Under the pieces are notes generated by a model. The model saw only the letters and a list, made by a program, of their open reading frames with translations, was not told the origin of the DNA and ran no database searches. From NCBI GenBank assembly GCA_947168515.1, contig CAMVMF010000034.1, forward strand, positions 1 to 36,029: a stretch of 36,029 bases of DNA, in the 5' to 3' direction. A program made the position numbers and the translations under genes. Below are positions 24,336 through 33,239 of the stretch, in pieces; within the stretch, counting starts at the first letter, position 1; the number at the start of each line of letters is the position of its first letter. Origin of the DNA: an uncultured Bacteroidales bacterium (GTDB lineage: Bacteria; Bacteroidota; Bacteroidia; Bacteroidales; P3).

Positions 24336-27300
24336 ATGAAAAGAGCCTTCTTTTTGTTTATAGCCCTTTCGCTGTTTTTGATGCATGGACAAGTGTCTGA
24401 GGCGCAGTCGCGTCCAAAGAAATCCAAGGTCACCTTTGAGCTTGACTCCATGAGTGTTCAGCTGCTCCGCTATCTCAACGGTAATTCCAAAGTGGAGGAG
24501 AAAATAGCTGAGAATACCGCTCTCGTGAATAGCTTCGAGACGGTGTGGGGCGGACTGGATGACAAGTATCAGCAGCAGATTGTCGACCTCTACAATGCTG
24601 CCCGAAAAACCAAGATGGAACCCACTCCCGACTATGTCAACCTCACCAAGACCCTCATTGCCTACAGCAATGCCACCGTCTCGGCCACCATTTTCGACGA
24701 GTGGCTCAACGCCATGTCGGCTATCTTTGAGCTGACCAAGAAGAAAAAGGAAATCACGGGCTTCATCGAATACACGGCCGACCTACTCGAAAGCCGCACG
24801 CTCTATCAGTCCAAGTCTTCCATCTGGCGCACGCAGGAGGATTCGAAGTTTGCCTTCGAAGTGCTGAAGAATGACATCCGCACCCATTTCAAGGGCAAAG
24901 TGGAGCTCACCTATCTCTCCGGCACTGGCAAGAACGCCGACGCCAACACCATCCACAATACCACCGGCGACTACTACTTCTTGACCGAGACCTGGGAGGG
25001 CAAGGGCGGCCGCCTCACCTGGGAACGCTGCGGTGTGCCGGAGTCGGCCTGCTACGCCGACCTTCAGGATTATTCCGCCCCGACCAAATTGCCCAAGTTC
25101 ACGGCCGACTCGGTTACGTTCATCAACACCAACTATTTCAAGTCCCCCATCAAGGGCTCCATAGAGGAGGCCCTTTCGTACAAGACAGAGCCCGAGAAAT
25201 ATAGTTTCCCCAAATTCCGCTCCTATCAGAAAGACTTCCAAATCAAGGATGTCCTCCCCGGTGTCGACTTCGAGGGCAACTTTATGATGTATGGTGCACG
25301 CTTTGTCACCAACGACGAGAAGAATCCCGCCTCCATGATTTTCTACCGCGAGGGCAAACGTTTCCTGGTGGTAAGCTCCACCAAGTTCACTGTCCTGCCC
25401 CACATGCTCACCACGGAGCGCGGATCCGTCAAAATCTATATCGGCGACGACTCCATCTCCAATTCCGGTGTGCTTCTGCGCTACACCACGGAGGATCAGC
25501 GCGTCAATATGGTCAATAGCACCAAGCGCAACTACTACAGCCCCTACAAGGATAGCTACCACCAGTTGGACATCTTCTGCGAGAACATCAATTGGTATAT
25601 CGCCAAGGATGTGGTGGAGTTCAATATGGTAGGACAAACGGGCACTCAGACCTTCGTCACCTTCGAGTCCAACCGTTTCTACTCTCTTGCCAAAAGCATG
25701 GAGGTGCAGGGCATCGACAATATCAGCCCCGTGGTCCGCGTCTACCGCTATATGAAAGAGCACGATATGAAACAAGATTTCTCTCTCGTGGCTTTCCAGA
25801 ATTTCCTTCACATGGATGAGGGTCAGACCAAACTCATGGTCCACGGCCTCTCCAAGCAGGGCCTTGTCTCTTTCGACGAGGGCACCAACCGCATCCATGT
25901 CCACGACAAGCTCCTCGGTTTCTATAAGGCCATTGTCAAACAGCAGGGCCACGACTACGATGCCCTCACCCTGCAATCCGAAACCAAGACCAACAATGCC
26001 GAGCTCGACCTCAAGACTCTCGACCTCAATGTCCATGGTATCGAGAAATTCGTTGTCAGTGACAGCCAGCTGGTGGTGGTCAAACCCTATCAGGGCGACA
26101 TTGTGGTCAAGCGCAACCGCGACATCATCTTCTCGGGCTTCATCAATGTGGGACGTTTCGAGATGAATGTTACCAATGCCACCTTTTTCTACGACGACTT
26201 CCGTTTCGACCTGCCACAAATCGATTCTGTCCGTTTCTTTGTCACCAATTTCCAGGATACCAGCAAGCTGCGCATGGTGCGCACGCCTTTGTACAATCTG
26301 GTGGGCGACATCCAGGTCGACAAACCCGACAACCATTGCGGCCTCAAGAAGAATAAGGACTATCCTATCTTCAACAGCGTCCAGCCCAGCTATGTCTACT
26401 ACGACCGCCAGTTTATCTTCAACGGTGTCTACGACCGCAACCGATTCTACTATTCGCTATATCCGTTCGTTATTAAACAACTTACCGACTTCAAGACCGA
26501 CAGCCTTGAGTTTGTCGGTAAACTCACCTCCGCGGGCATCTTCCCCGAAATCGAGCAACCTCTCAAGGTGCAACGCGACTATTCCCTCGGCTTCATCCAC
26601 CAGACTTCGGGTGACGGCTATCCCGCCTATGGCGGCAAGGGCACATACCGCGACACCATCGCCCTTAGCTATGGCGGTCTCCGCGGCAAGGGCACGCTCG
26701 ACTACCTCACTTCCACCACGGTCACCGATAAGTATATCTTCATGCCCGACTCTATGTTGGCACAGTCCGACACTTTCTATGTCCGACCCGAGCAGGACTT
26801 CCCCGATGCCCACAACTCCAGCACCCTCATCCGCTGGTATCCTTATCAGGACTCGATGACCATTTCGCAGCTCCGTGACGGTCCGCAGTTCCAGATGTAT
26901 AACGGTGTCACCCAGCTGGCTGGCCGCCTCACTCTTCAGCCCAAGGGTGCCACAGGCTATGGCACTGCCACCATCCTCGAAGGCTCGCTCTACTCCAAAC
27001 GCTTCGAGATGAAGACCCTGGAGATGAATGCTGCCAACACCAATTTCTCTCTCAAATCCACCAAGTACGGCGGCGAGGCCTTCTCGGCTCAGAATATGCG
27101 CTCCCATGTCGACTACGAGGCTCATACAGGCCAGTTCACTTCCAACGACTCGCTCACCCGCACGCTGTTGCCCGCCCTCGGCTATGCCGCTTGGGTGGAC
27201 CAGTACACTTGGAATTGGGACCTCAAGAACCTCCAGCTCGACAACAGCAAGAGCATGGAAACCCTCGGCACCGAGGCCCTCACCTTGCGTGAACGTGCCA

Positions 27301-28889
27301 AACGGCTCAACCGGATGCCGGGTGCCCGCTTCGAGAGTACCGATCCCCAGCTCAAGGACATCCGCTTCTGTGCCATCAACAGCAATTACCGCTACGACGA
27401 CCTAGAGCTCTCCAACCACAATGTATATGCCCTGCCTATTGCCGACGCTCTCATTGCTCCCGCTGGCGACTCCCTCCATATCTCCAAAGGCGGAGCCATG
27501 TCGCTCATCCAGGGCGGTCAGCTGCTCTTCCCGCGCGACAGTGCCTTCCATCTCTTCTACAATTGCGACCTCATGGTCAAGAACGGCCAGCAATACAGCG
27601 GCAAGGGCACCATCGACTATATCAGTCAGGATGAGAAGAAGCAGCCTATCTATATGACCGAGATTGCTCCCAACGCGCAAGGTGTCAGCGTGGCCGAGGG
27701 CACCATTGGCGATGATGCTAATTTCACCCTCAACGAGGCTTTCGGCTTCGCCGGAAAGGCTCGCGCCGATGCCCAGCACAAGCATCTCTATTTCGAGGGC
27801 GGTGTGCGCCTGCTGCATAAGTGCGCGCCGGTCGACCAGCTGGGCCTCCTGGCCTATGCCAATTATCTCGACCCCGAAGATATCCGTGTGGAGGTACCCG
27901 AAACGCCGGTTGACTGGAAGGGTCAGCCCATTAGTGCCTCGCTCCGCATGAGCAACACAGGCCTCAAGCCTGTCTCAGGCTTCCTTACCAAGGATCAGTC
28001 TGGCATCAACCTCATGAGCAGCTTCGGCCTCCTCAACTACGATGCTTCTGCCAACACCTATACCCTTACTTCGCAAGAGAAACTCGACGACCCCGAATTT
28101 GTCGACCGATTCCTTCGTCTCAACACCGACAATTGCGTCATCGAGGGCGAAGGCCCCATTAGTTTCGGTATGGGCGATGGCGCTCCCGATGGTTCCGCAA
28201 AACTCCGCGCCTACGGCACGGTCTATTTCGACCCCAACAACGAGCAGGATTTCCTCATGACCACCGTCCTGGGTGTCACCTTCCCCATGGATGAGGACCT
28301 CATCAAGCAGATGGCTAAACAGATTGAGGACGACCTCCGCCCCTCACCCTCCGACCGCGACAACGACCTCCTCAACCGTGCCCTTCTCTTCTCGATGGGC
28401 GACCCAGACGGCGAGTTGGCCTACCAGACCTATCGCAGTCAGGGCGCTTTCGACAAGCTCGAAGGGTTCCTCGACAACACCATCCTTCTGGAAAATGTTC
28501 GTTGGCAGTACAACTCCCTGCGCGGCTACACCGCCAGCGGCACCTCGGCACTCTGCAATATAGGCAAGACCCAGCTGCATGTCAACATTCGCTATCGCGC
28601 CCAGCTCTTCAAGCGGGGCTCCGATACCCATCTAATCCTCTATCTCCAGATTGCCAATGACCATTGGTATTACTTCAACTACGATTACCGTACCCATCAC
28701 CTGAGCATCTCCAGCAGCGTGGGCGAGTGGAACGACCGTATTGTCAGCATCAAGAAGGACAAGCGCACCACCGACAACTTCAGCTACTCTCTCACCAACT
28801 CCCGTACCGAAATGCAGAACTTCCTTTCTGGTTTCACAGGCGAACCCGCCGACGAGGAGGAAGAGGAGTTGGAGGAGGAAGAAGAATAG
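24336..28889 (+). CDS. Very large exported protein of unknown function
   Basis: This protein of about 1518 residues starts MKRAFFLFIALSLFLMHG with a signal peptide ending near VSEAQ. The upstream TTG start is rejected because it overlaps the promoter. I recognise only a conserved-hypothetical type seen in Bacteroidales. The N-terminal 150 residues look helical. The rest is mostly beta, with many short strand pairs, recurring 'GKGT..Y' turns and 'LRMSNTGLKPVSGFL'. 'FEGGVRLLHKC' recalls beta-solenoid or outer-membrane-assembly proteins, but I do not assign a function. It ends in an acidic tail, EEEEELEEEEE. No membrane segment follows the signal. Codon use favours C-ending codons, especially in the second half, which creates long false frames on the other strand. 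A strong terminator follows. Confidence 0.85.
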   Translation: MKRAFFLFIALSLFLMHGQVSEAQSRPKKSKVTFELDSMSVQLLRYLNGNSKVEEKIAENTALVNSFETVWGGLDDKYQQQIVDLYNAARKTKMEPTPDYVNLTKTLIAYSNATVSATIFDEWLNAMSAIFELTKKKKEITGFIEYTADLLESRTLYQSKSSIWRTQEDSKFAFEVLKNDIRTHFKGKVELTYLSGTGKNADANTIHNTTGDYYFLTETWEGKGGRLTWERCGVPESACYADLQDYSAPTKLPKFTADSVTFINTNYFKSPIKGSIEEALSYKTEPEKYSFPKFRSYQKDFQIKDVLPGVDFEGNFMMYGARFVTNDEKNPASMIFYREGKRFLVVSSTKFTVLPHMLTTERGSVKIYIGDDSISNSGVLLRYTTEDQRVNMVNSTKRNYYSPYKDSYHQLDIFCENINWYIAKDVVEFNMVGQTGTQTFVTFESNRFYSLAKSMEVQGIDNISPVVRVYRYMKEHDMKQDFSLVAFQNFLHMDEGQTKLMVHGLSKQGLVSFDEGTNRIHVHDKLLGFYKAIVKQQGHDYDALTLQSETKTNNAELDLKTLDLNVHGIEKFVVSDSQLVVVKPYQGDIVVKRNRDIIFSGFINVGRFEMNVTNATFFYDDFRFDLPQIDSVRFFVTNFQDTSKLRMVRTPLYNLVGDIQVDKPDNHCGLKKNKDYPIFNSVQPSYVYYDRQFIFNGVYDRNRFYYSLYPFVIKQLTDFKTDSLEFVGKLTSAGIFPEIEQPLKVQRDYSLGFIHQTSGDGYPAYGGKGTYRDTIALSYGGLRGKGTLDYLTSTTVTDKYIFMPDSMLAQSDTFYVRPEQDFPDAHNSSTLIRWYPYQDSMTISQLRDGPQFQMYNGVTQLAGRLTLQPKGATGYGTATILEGSLYSKRFEMKTLEMNAANTNFSLKSTKYGGEAFSAQNMRSHVDYEAHTGQFTSNDSLTRTLLPALGYAAWVDQYTWNWDLKNLQLDNSKSMETLGTEALTLRERAKRLNRMPGARFESTDPQLKDIRFCAINSNYRYDDLELSNHNVYALPIADALIAPAGDSLHISKGGAMSLIQGGQLLFPRDSAFHLFYNCDLMVKNGQQYSGKGTIDYISQDEKKQPIYMTEIAPNAQGVSVAEGTIGDDANFTLNEAFGFAGKARADAQHKHLYFEGGVRLLHKCAPVDQLGLLAYANYLDPEDIRVEVPETPVDWKGQPISASLRMSNTGLKPVSGFLTKDQSGINLMSSFGLLNYDASANTYTLTSQEKLDDPEFVDRFLRLNTDNCVIEGEGPISFGMGDGAPDGSAKLRAYGTVYFDPNNEQDFLMTTVLGVTFPMDEDLIKQMAKQIEDDLRPSPSDRDNDLLNRALLFSMGDPDGELAYQTYRSQGAFDKLEGFLDNTILLENVRWQYNSLRGYTASGTSALCNIGKTQLHVNIRYRAQLFKRGSDTHLILYLQIANDHWYYFNYDYRTHHLSISSSVGEWNDRIVSIKKDKRTTDNFSYSLTNSRTEMQNFLSGFTGEPADEEEEELEEEEE

Positions 28890-28925
28890 TACCGATAACC
28901 TAAACTCCAATGTTTTGTAGAACGG

Positions 28926-28957
28926 GGGTGTCCCAAAAGTCAGGGACACCCTTGTTT
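28926..28957 (+). terminator. Intrinsic terminator after the large gene
   Basis: GGGTGTCCC (28926-28934) pairs perfectly with GGGACACCC (28943-28951) around AAAAGTCA and is followed by TTGTTT. It lies 37 bases after the stop codon. Confidence 0.85.
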
Positions 28958-29235
28958 CATTTAACCAGTAGTTTGAGGTTTGGTCGGTATAAGCGATCCC
29001 CATTAGGAAATAATTACTTATGAGGCACCCTCATTTTTGTTAATGACTAAAAGCCAGTCATTAACCAGCTGAAACACTCAATTGGCTGTTCCTGCCTGTC
29101 CATTTTTCTATAAAATACACTCTAAATGGCTTCCTGTTCTCGCTGTTTTCTTCTTCTGGTTATAAAAAAATATCTTTTGGTTGCTTTGTGTTTCAGCGGT
29201 TTGAGTCTTCGGACGAAAAAAAATTGAAGTTTTTT
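28958..29235. other. Gap between terminator and tRNA promoter
   Basis: No gene is seen. A perfect 9-base inverted repeat TTAATGACT (29040-29048) / AGTCATTAA (29056-29064) with loop AAAAGCC lies here, preceded by the small GAGG-CAC-CCTC palindrome. Neither is followed by a T run. The right part is rich in T and leads into the tRNA promoter. Confidence 0.5.
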
Positions 29236-29266
29236 TTTGTCATGTCGAAAAAAGTTAGTACTTTTG
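29236..29266 (+). promoter_or_regulatory. Promoter of the tRNA-Leu pair
   Basis: TTTG (29236-29239) and TACTTTTG (29259-29266) are separated by 19 bases, a perfect fit to the Bacteroidota -33/-7 pattern. The -7 element ends 32 bases before the first tRNA. Confidence 0.85.
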
Positions 29267-29298
29267 CACCCGCTTTCGACAGAGAAAGCGTCCCCTTT

Positions 29299-29382
29299 GC
29301 CCAGGTGGTGGAATTGGTAGACACGCTACTTTGAGGGGGTAGTCGCCGTAGGGCGGTGCAAGTTCAAGTCTTGTCCTGGGCA
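29299..29382 (+). tRNA. tRNA-Leu (anticodon GAG)
   Basis: The acceptor stem GCCCAGG (29299-29305) pairs with CCTGGGC (29375-29381). The D arm GGTGGAATTGGTAGAC is of the leucine type. The anticodon stem CTACT/GGTAG encloses loop TTGAGGG, giving anticodon GAG, which reads CUC and CUU. A long variable arm (GTCGCCGTAGGGCG region) and the T arm GTTCAAGTC are present. CCA is not encoded: the bases after the discriminator A are CA. Confidence 0.95.
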
Positions 29383-29383
29383 C

Positions 29384-29412
29384 AAAAAAACAACCTCAGC
29401 GTTGTTTTTTTT
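29384..29412 (+). terminator. Terminator-like hairpin between the tRNAs
   Basis: A7-CAAC (29384-29394) can pair with GTTG-T7 (29401-29411) around CTCAGC, and the T run follows directly. It could end or attenuate transcription before the second tRNA. Confidence 0.6.
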
Positions 29413-29449
29413 AACAACAAAAGTTCCATGAGTGGGAACTCTACCAGAT

Positions 29450-29534
<85 letters not shown>

Positions 29535-29563
29535 AAGAGAAGACCAGATGGTCTTCTTTTTTT
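29535..29563 (+). terminator. Intrinsic terminator after tRNA-Leu (CAG)
   Basis: GAAGACC (29539-29545) pairs with GGTCTTC (29550-29556) around AGAT and is followed by seven T. Confidence 0.9.
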
Positions 29564-29671
29564 ATGCCAGTAACAATCCTTTTGAGTTCTCGGCCTGACA
29601 GCATAACAAATTCATATAGAGAAAGTGCAACAATACAGATAACCATAAGTGATATGATATTTCAAAAAAAG

Positions 29672-29703
29672 TTTGGTAATACTACATTTTATCATTATCT
29701 TTG
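29672..29703 (+). promoter_or_regulatory. Promoter at the left end of the accessory region
   Basis: TTTG (29672-29675) and TATCTTTG (29696-29703) are separated by 20 bases, a near-ideal Bacteroidota promoter. The start of transcription would be near 29710, leaving a leader of about 170 bases before ATG 29884. Confidence 0.75.
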
Positions 29704-29715
29704 CAAATCCAAACC

Positions 29716-29751
29716 GCCAGTTATTGGCTTGTTGAAAAGATTGGTTTTCAA
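29716..29751 (+). other. Two hairpins in the leader of the accessory operon
   Basis: GCCA (29716-29719) / TGGC (29725-29728) and the perfect TTGAAAA (29732-29738) / TTTTCAA (29745-29751) follow the promoter directly. The rest of the leader up to 29883 shows nothing I can name. A frame running through the tRNAs into this leader (29432-29800) is a shadow. Confidence 0.45.
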
Positions 29752-29883
29752 TTTGTACAGAAAAAGCAGGTTTGGACAAATCGGGGTAGGTACCATGTAG
29801 TCTTGTTTATGCGATGTAGTGTATGACCCAAGGGAATAACAGAAGATAGGAAACATAGTCATAGTATTAACTTAAAAACGGTC

Positions 29884-30420
29884 ATGAGTGATTCAATTGA
29901 TAAAAAAGAAGCCTATAAAGCTGACGTTTCTTGTGACTTAGCAAGAATACACGACATTGTTATGGGTATTATCCCTTGGAATCAAGCTGGTTTCCATAAG
30001 GGAGTTATCGTCACCGATGATGGCATTCACCTAGACTCCAATTTTGCGAAAGAACATCTAAAGTATGATGAGCTGAAGCGGAACGGAAAGGTCAATGAGA
30101 TAACGATTGACAGCGCCTGGCCGCTCAACAACGAGGTCGATGGCGAAGAATATGCCTTGTGGAAGAGACTTAAGGTCGAAGCTGGCAAGGTCAAGCAGGG
30201 ACTGCTGGTCATCAACGTATGCGACATCAATATGTTTAAGCATTGCTGGGAACTGAAGCAACTTGTCAAACAAGAGAAACTAGATTTCGGCGGATACGTC
30301 TTGCTGGTGCTTAAAGATATGGACTGGGAAAAGGGCGTAATAAAGTTCATTGAAAAGCTCGAAGACTCCAACGTCACTGAATTCAGGGATATGATGAAGG
30401 AGTGGTATCGACTGATATGA
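29884..30420 (+). CDS. Hypothetical protein, 178 residues
   Basis: I recognise no family. The protein has no signal peptide or membrane segment and looks soluble, alpha/beta, with charged ends. The stretch 'GLLVINVCDINMFKHCWELK' (about 106-125) followed by 'GGYVLLVLKDMDW' (about 136-148) has the spacing of a Walker-B strand, helix and sensor-1 strand in MoxR-like AAA ATPases, but without the acidic and polar catalytic residues. This is a weak hint only. It is the first gene after the promoter at 29672-29703 and precedes other small unknown genes in the same orientation. Confidence 0.75.
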   Translation: MSDSIDKKEAYKADVSCDLARIHDIVMGIIPWNQAGFHKGVIVTDDGIHLDSNFAKEHLKYDELKRNGKVNEITIDSAWPLNNEVDGEEYALWKRLKVEAGKVKQGLLVINVCDINMFKHCWELKQLVKQEKLDFGGYVLLVLKDMDWEKGVIKFIEKLEDSNVTEFRDMMKEWYRLI

Positions 30421-30475
30421 ACCATACATCATTCTGAATAATAACGAATGCCTCAAACATTTAAAAGCTTAAAAT

Positions 30476-30766
30476 ATGACGAATCAAGAAATTAAAAGAC
30501 AATCAGAACTTTTCAAAAAACATTATGACGAACCAATGTTTTCTCCGTTGTTGAAATGGAACGACAAATATAAAACACCAGAGCTTGAGGGTTACACCCC
30601 GATTATCGCCATCAATGATTTGGTGAAATATAACTATGTGGTATGTGCAATTCCCAATGAAAAGGTTGAGTTTATGCTTATGCAACTCAATCGGACCGAC
30701 AAAGTGATTGCCGAATACAAATCTTTGGAAGAGATGGTAGAAGATGGGTGGCGCATGGGAACTTAA
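30476..30766 (+). CDS. Hypothetical protein, 96 residues
   Basis: This is a small soluble protein with no recognised domain. It starts MTNQEIKRQSELFKKHY and ends SLEEMVEDGWRMGT. It is acidic and probably alpha plus beta. It lies 55 bases after the 178-residue gene and 98 bases before the next, in the same direction, so it may be cotranscribed. The small size and location could fit an immunity or antitoxin-like role, but nothing in the sequence shows this. Confidence 0.65.
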   Translation: MTNQEIKRQSELFKKHYDEPMFSPLLKWNDKYKTPELEGYTPIIAINDLVKYNYVVCAIPNEKVEFMLMQLNRTDKVIAEYKSLEEMVEDGWRMGT

Positions 30767-30864
30767 GCACTATATTGATTCTCGGCAATAGATAATAATA
30801 TCGTTTTTTGTAGTAACATTTATCAACAAAACTTCGCGATGTATAGGAAATCGCAAAGAATGCT

Positions 30865-31689
30865 ATGAAAGAAATAAGAATATTAGAGTTTGAGCAACTC
30901 GTAATGGCACGTCTCACCAGTCCAAGGGACTATGCTGGTCGCTCGCTTGTCTTATGGAATGCAGATTATATGGACTATGGCATTGCCTATCGTGTAATCG
31001 AGCAATGTTGCGAAAGGTATAACAAGGAGAATCCAAACGACCAAGTATGGTTCAAAAGATCAGATATGACCTTTTATAAAGATGACTATACCCAACCCCA
31101 AACTTGGCACGAAAGGATGGTCTGGGATGAGGATTTCAAAGAATATGTACCTTGCAATGAGTTGAAAAGATGTGGAATCCTTTTTAATACAGGGTGTTAT
31201 TTTTCTGATGATCAACAAGATGAATGGTTGAGATTTGTCAATACTCACACAAACAAAAGCGGTGGTGTGTTTCAGGATTGTGCGGTAATTGTTTGTGCTC
31301 AAGCTGGTGGTATGAGTTATTTTGGACCGTCCAATCCGAAGTACAATCTCAAAGAAGAGCAGTTTGGAGAGAATTGTGATATTTATCACATTCAGCCGAC
31401 TATTGAAGAATGGGCAAAATGGGCCGAACAGTTCTATGGCTCTGAAATAATAAAAGTGGTGCGTGCTTACATTGAGAAGAATGGAGTAGGAGTAATTAGG
31501 GGCTTTGACTATTGGATGAGAGTAATGATGAAGTTGGTCTCAATATTAGAAGAACATAATGTTTGTTCCTTGAGCCAAATCCCCGAAAGTGAGGTTAGTT
31601 CTGAAATTGGTGCTTGGGTAACTGTAGAACATCCAGATTTTTGCAAATTCATCTATTCTATTCTTGAAGACAATCCCTCAAAAGAATAA
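30865..31689 (+). CDS. MoxR/AAA-like protein with lost Walker motifs (putative pseudo-ATPase)
   Basis: This 274-residue protein looks like a MoxR-type AAA ATPase core by position of motifs. 'YAGRSLVLWNADYMDYGIAY' (23-42) sits where 'GRPVLLWGPPGVGKS' would be. 'CNELKRCGILFNTGCYFSDD' (97-116) sits at the Walker B 'GILFLDEINRA' site. 'FQDCAVIVCAQAG' (136-148) sits at sensor 1. 'YHIQPTIEEWAKWAEQFYG' (174-192) matches the lid region of such ATPases well. The P-loop Gly-Lys-Ser and the Walker B acids are missing, so ATP hydrolysis is not expected. It could be a regulatory or structural subunit, or a decayed gene that remains open. It is followed by a zincin-like gene 76 bases away, and MoxR proteins often pair with a second effector protein. 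Confidence 0.5.
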   Translation: MKEIRILEFEQLVMARLTSPRDYAGRSLVLWNADYMDYGIAYRVIEQCCERYNKENPNDQVWFKRSDMTFYKDDYTQPQTWHERMVWDEDFKEYVPCNELKRCGILFNTGCYFSDDQQDEWLRFVNTHTNKSGGVFQDCAVIVCAQAGGMSYFGPSNPKYNLKEEQFGENCDIYHIQPTIEEWAKWAEQFYGSEIIKVVRAYIEKNGVGVIRGFDYWMRVMMKLVSILEEHNVCSLSQIPESEVSSEIGAWVTVEHPDFCKFIYSILEDNPSKE

Positions 31690-31765
31690 ATTGTAAAACC
31701 TGTTTTAATAAAGGACAGTCAAACCTCCGCCAAGAAGATATGACAAATCCTAAACGGCCAGTATT

Positions 31766-33130
31766 ATGGGAGTTTTAAGTAATATAACAGACGAGTATTT
31801 TGGCGACAAGGTAAGAGAAGAAGATGTGGTTTTCAGGTACAGCATTGACAGCGAAAACCCACCAAAACACAAACTAACTTCGGACGAAGAGTCTTTCTTG
31901 CGTGGGTTGGCAAGGTACACATTGTTTCTTGACAAGTCGCTGTTTTTCCAGATTGAAGACCTTCAGCGGCACACAGAATTAGTGCTTAGCGGTGAAAAGC
32001 CTAAGCACCAAGCGCTCCCATCCAAAGACAAGATAGAAAGGGAGATTGCCGAGCTGGAGAAGATGATTAAGGATTTGTGGGACAATCTGCAGCGCGATGA
32101 TGTGCCAGAAGATAATTGGAGCTTGTATAAACTGTGGGAAAGGCAGCTCAAGGAATTGAAGTCTGCTCTCAATAAGGCTGATGAGAGTGTGAAGTCGGTA
32201 AAGTCATATGGCAGCTACACGCATGGGAATGGCAAAGCCTCTGGGGTGGTACTTTATGTGGATGCCATTGAGGAGAGAACCAAAGATCCTTACGATACAA
32301 TGCTTTTGATGGGACAGGTAATGCTTCATGAATACTTCCATTCGTTCTATTTCCATACTGGGCTTGGTTCCCCGGAACCGAACAGCTACGCGGAAGAGCC
32401 TATGGCCGAATTTGGCAGTCTGGTAGTGTTGGACCATGTGGCATCTTCGAAAGGGGGCATTGCTCCTTTGGCGAAAGATGCGCTTGAGCGTGCTTTAAAA
32501 AACATCAAACACAAACAGTCCTGCACAGGGACGACTGCCGCGTATGGATTTGGGGCCTACCTCTTCGAAAATCACAAGGATGACTATTCCAAACTGATAG
32601 CCCAATATGCAAATATATCCTGCACAAAAGACAATCATGGAATAGAGTCACTGTCGTTAAAATATTCGCTCTACCCGAAATACCCTTCCTCTTCAGGGGG
32701 AGAAGCAGTTGCCTTCGAAAAATTGGAGGACATGATGAAAAATGTGGTGGTGCGAGAGTCTAATTTCAGTCGTTTTGCATTGGGCGTGTTCAAGTATCTT
32801 CAAAGAAGAGATATCTTGAATCGCCTTGCCCCGTACATCAGTACCCCCAAAGATGGGAGTCCATTTAGAACGCTATCGAAAGATGGGTGTTTTTGTTTGA
32901 AGAATATTCTGTGTGACGACTCCACACCACCGAAAACAATGTATTTCGGTCCTTTTATTATTGGAGAGAGTACATACTGTTTGAGGCTAAACCTATGGGG
33001 CAAAAGGGATATCAATACTAACTATTTTGAACGTGTTGACGATTTTATCAACATGATAACCTATATCTATCACGGACAGCTCGACATTGATGAAACAGGC
33101 CTCGATTTTGTCCTGATTGATTGTAATTGA
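31766..33130 (+). CDS. HEYFH zincin-like putative metallopeptidase
   Basis: This 454-residue protein has the zinc motif H188-E-Y-F-H192 in 'QVMLHEYFHSFYFH'. Downstream acids in 'YAEEPMAEFGSLV' (E211 or E215) could be the third ligand, the plan of gluzincin-type metallopeptidases. Before this lies a charged helical part, 'EREIAELEKMIKDLWDNLQR' (about 91-110), likely coiled coil. The C-terminal half (about 290-454) is unrecognised and contains several Cys. It has no signal peptide, so it acts in the cytoplasm or is released otherwise. It follows the AAA-like gene and precedes the nuclease gene in the same direction. The substrate is unknown. Confidence 0.7.
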   Translation: MGVLSNITDEYFGDKVREEDVVFRYSIDSENPPKHKLTSDEESFLRGLARYTLFLDKSLFFQIEDLQRHTELVLSGEKPKHQALPSKDKIEREIAELEKMIKDLWDNLQRDDVPEDNWSLYKLWERQLKELKSALNKADESVKSVKSYGSYTHGNGKASGVVLYVDAIEERTKDPYDTMLLMGQVMLHEYFHSFYFHTGLGSPEPNSYAEEPMAEFGSLVVLDHVASSKGGIAPLAKDALERALKNIKHKQSCTGTTAAYGFGAYLFENHKDDYSKLIAQYANISCTKDNHGIESLSLKYSLYPKYPSSSGGEAVAFEKLEDMMKNVVVRESNFSRFALGVFKYLQRRDILNRLAPYISTPKDGSPFRTLSKDGCFCLKNILCDDSTPPKTMYFGPFIIGESTYCLRLNLWGKRDINTNYFERVDDFINMITYIYHGQLDIDETGLDFVLIDCN

Positions 33131-33239
33131 ACCCACTAAAAGTAAAAAATCAAGAATATAAAGCAACTAAGAAGAGTAACCTTTTCGATTGATTGATTGC
33201 TTGAAGCTATCAATCAGTTCACTAATAAATAGAAACGAT

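Noticed and set aside
24783..26336. 517-codon open frame on the minus strand inside the large exported-protein gene
   Set aside because: It is a mirror of strong C-ending codon bias on the + strand. Its translation is unusually rich in Val, Leu, Gly, Glu and His, with no domain, and the + gene has a signal peptide, promoter and terminator.
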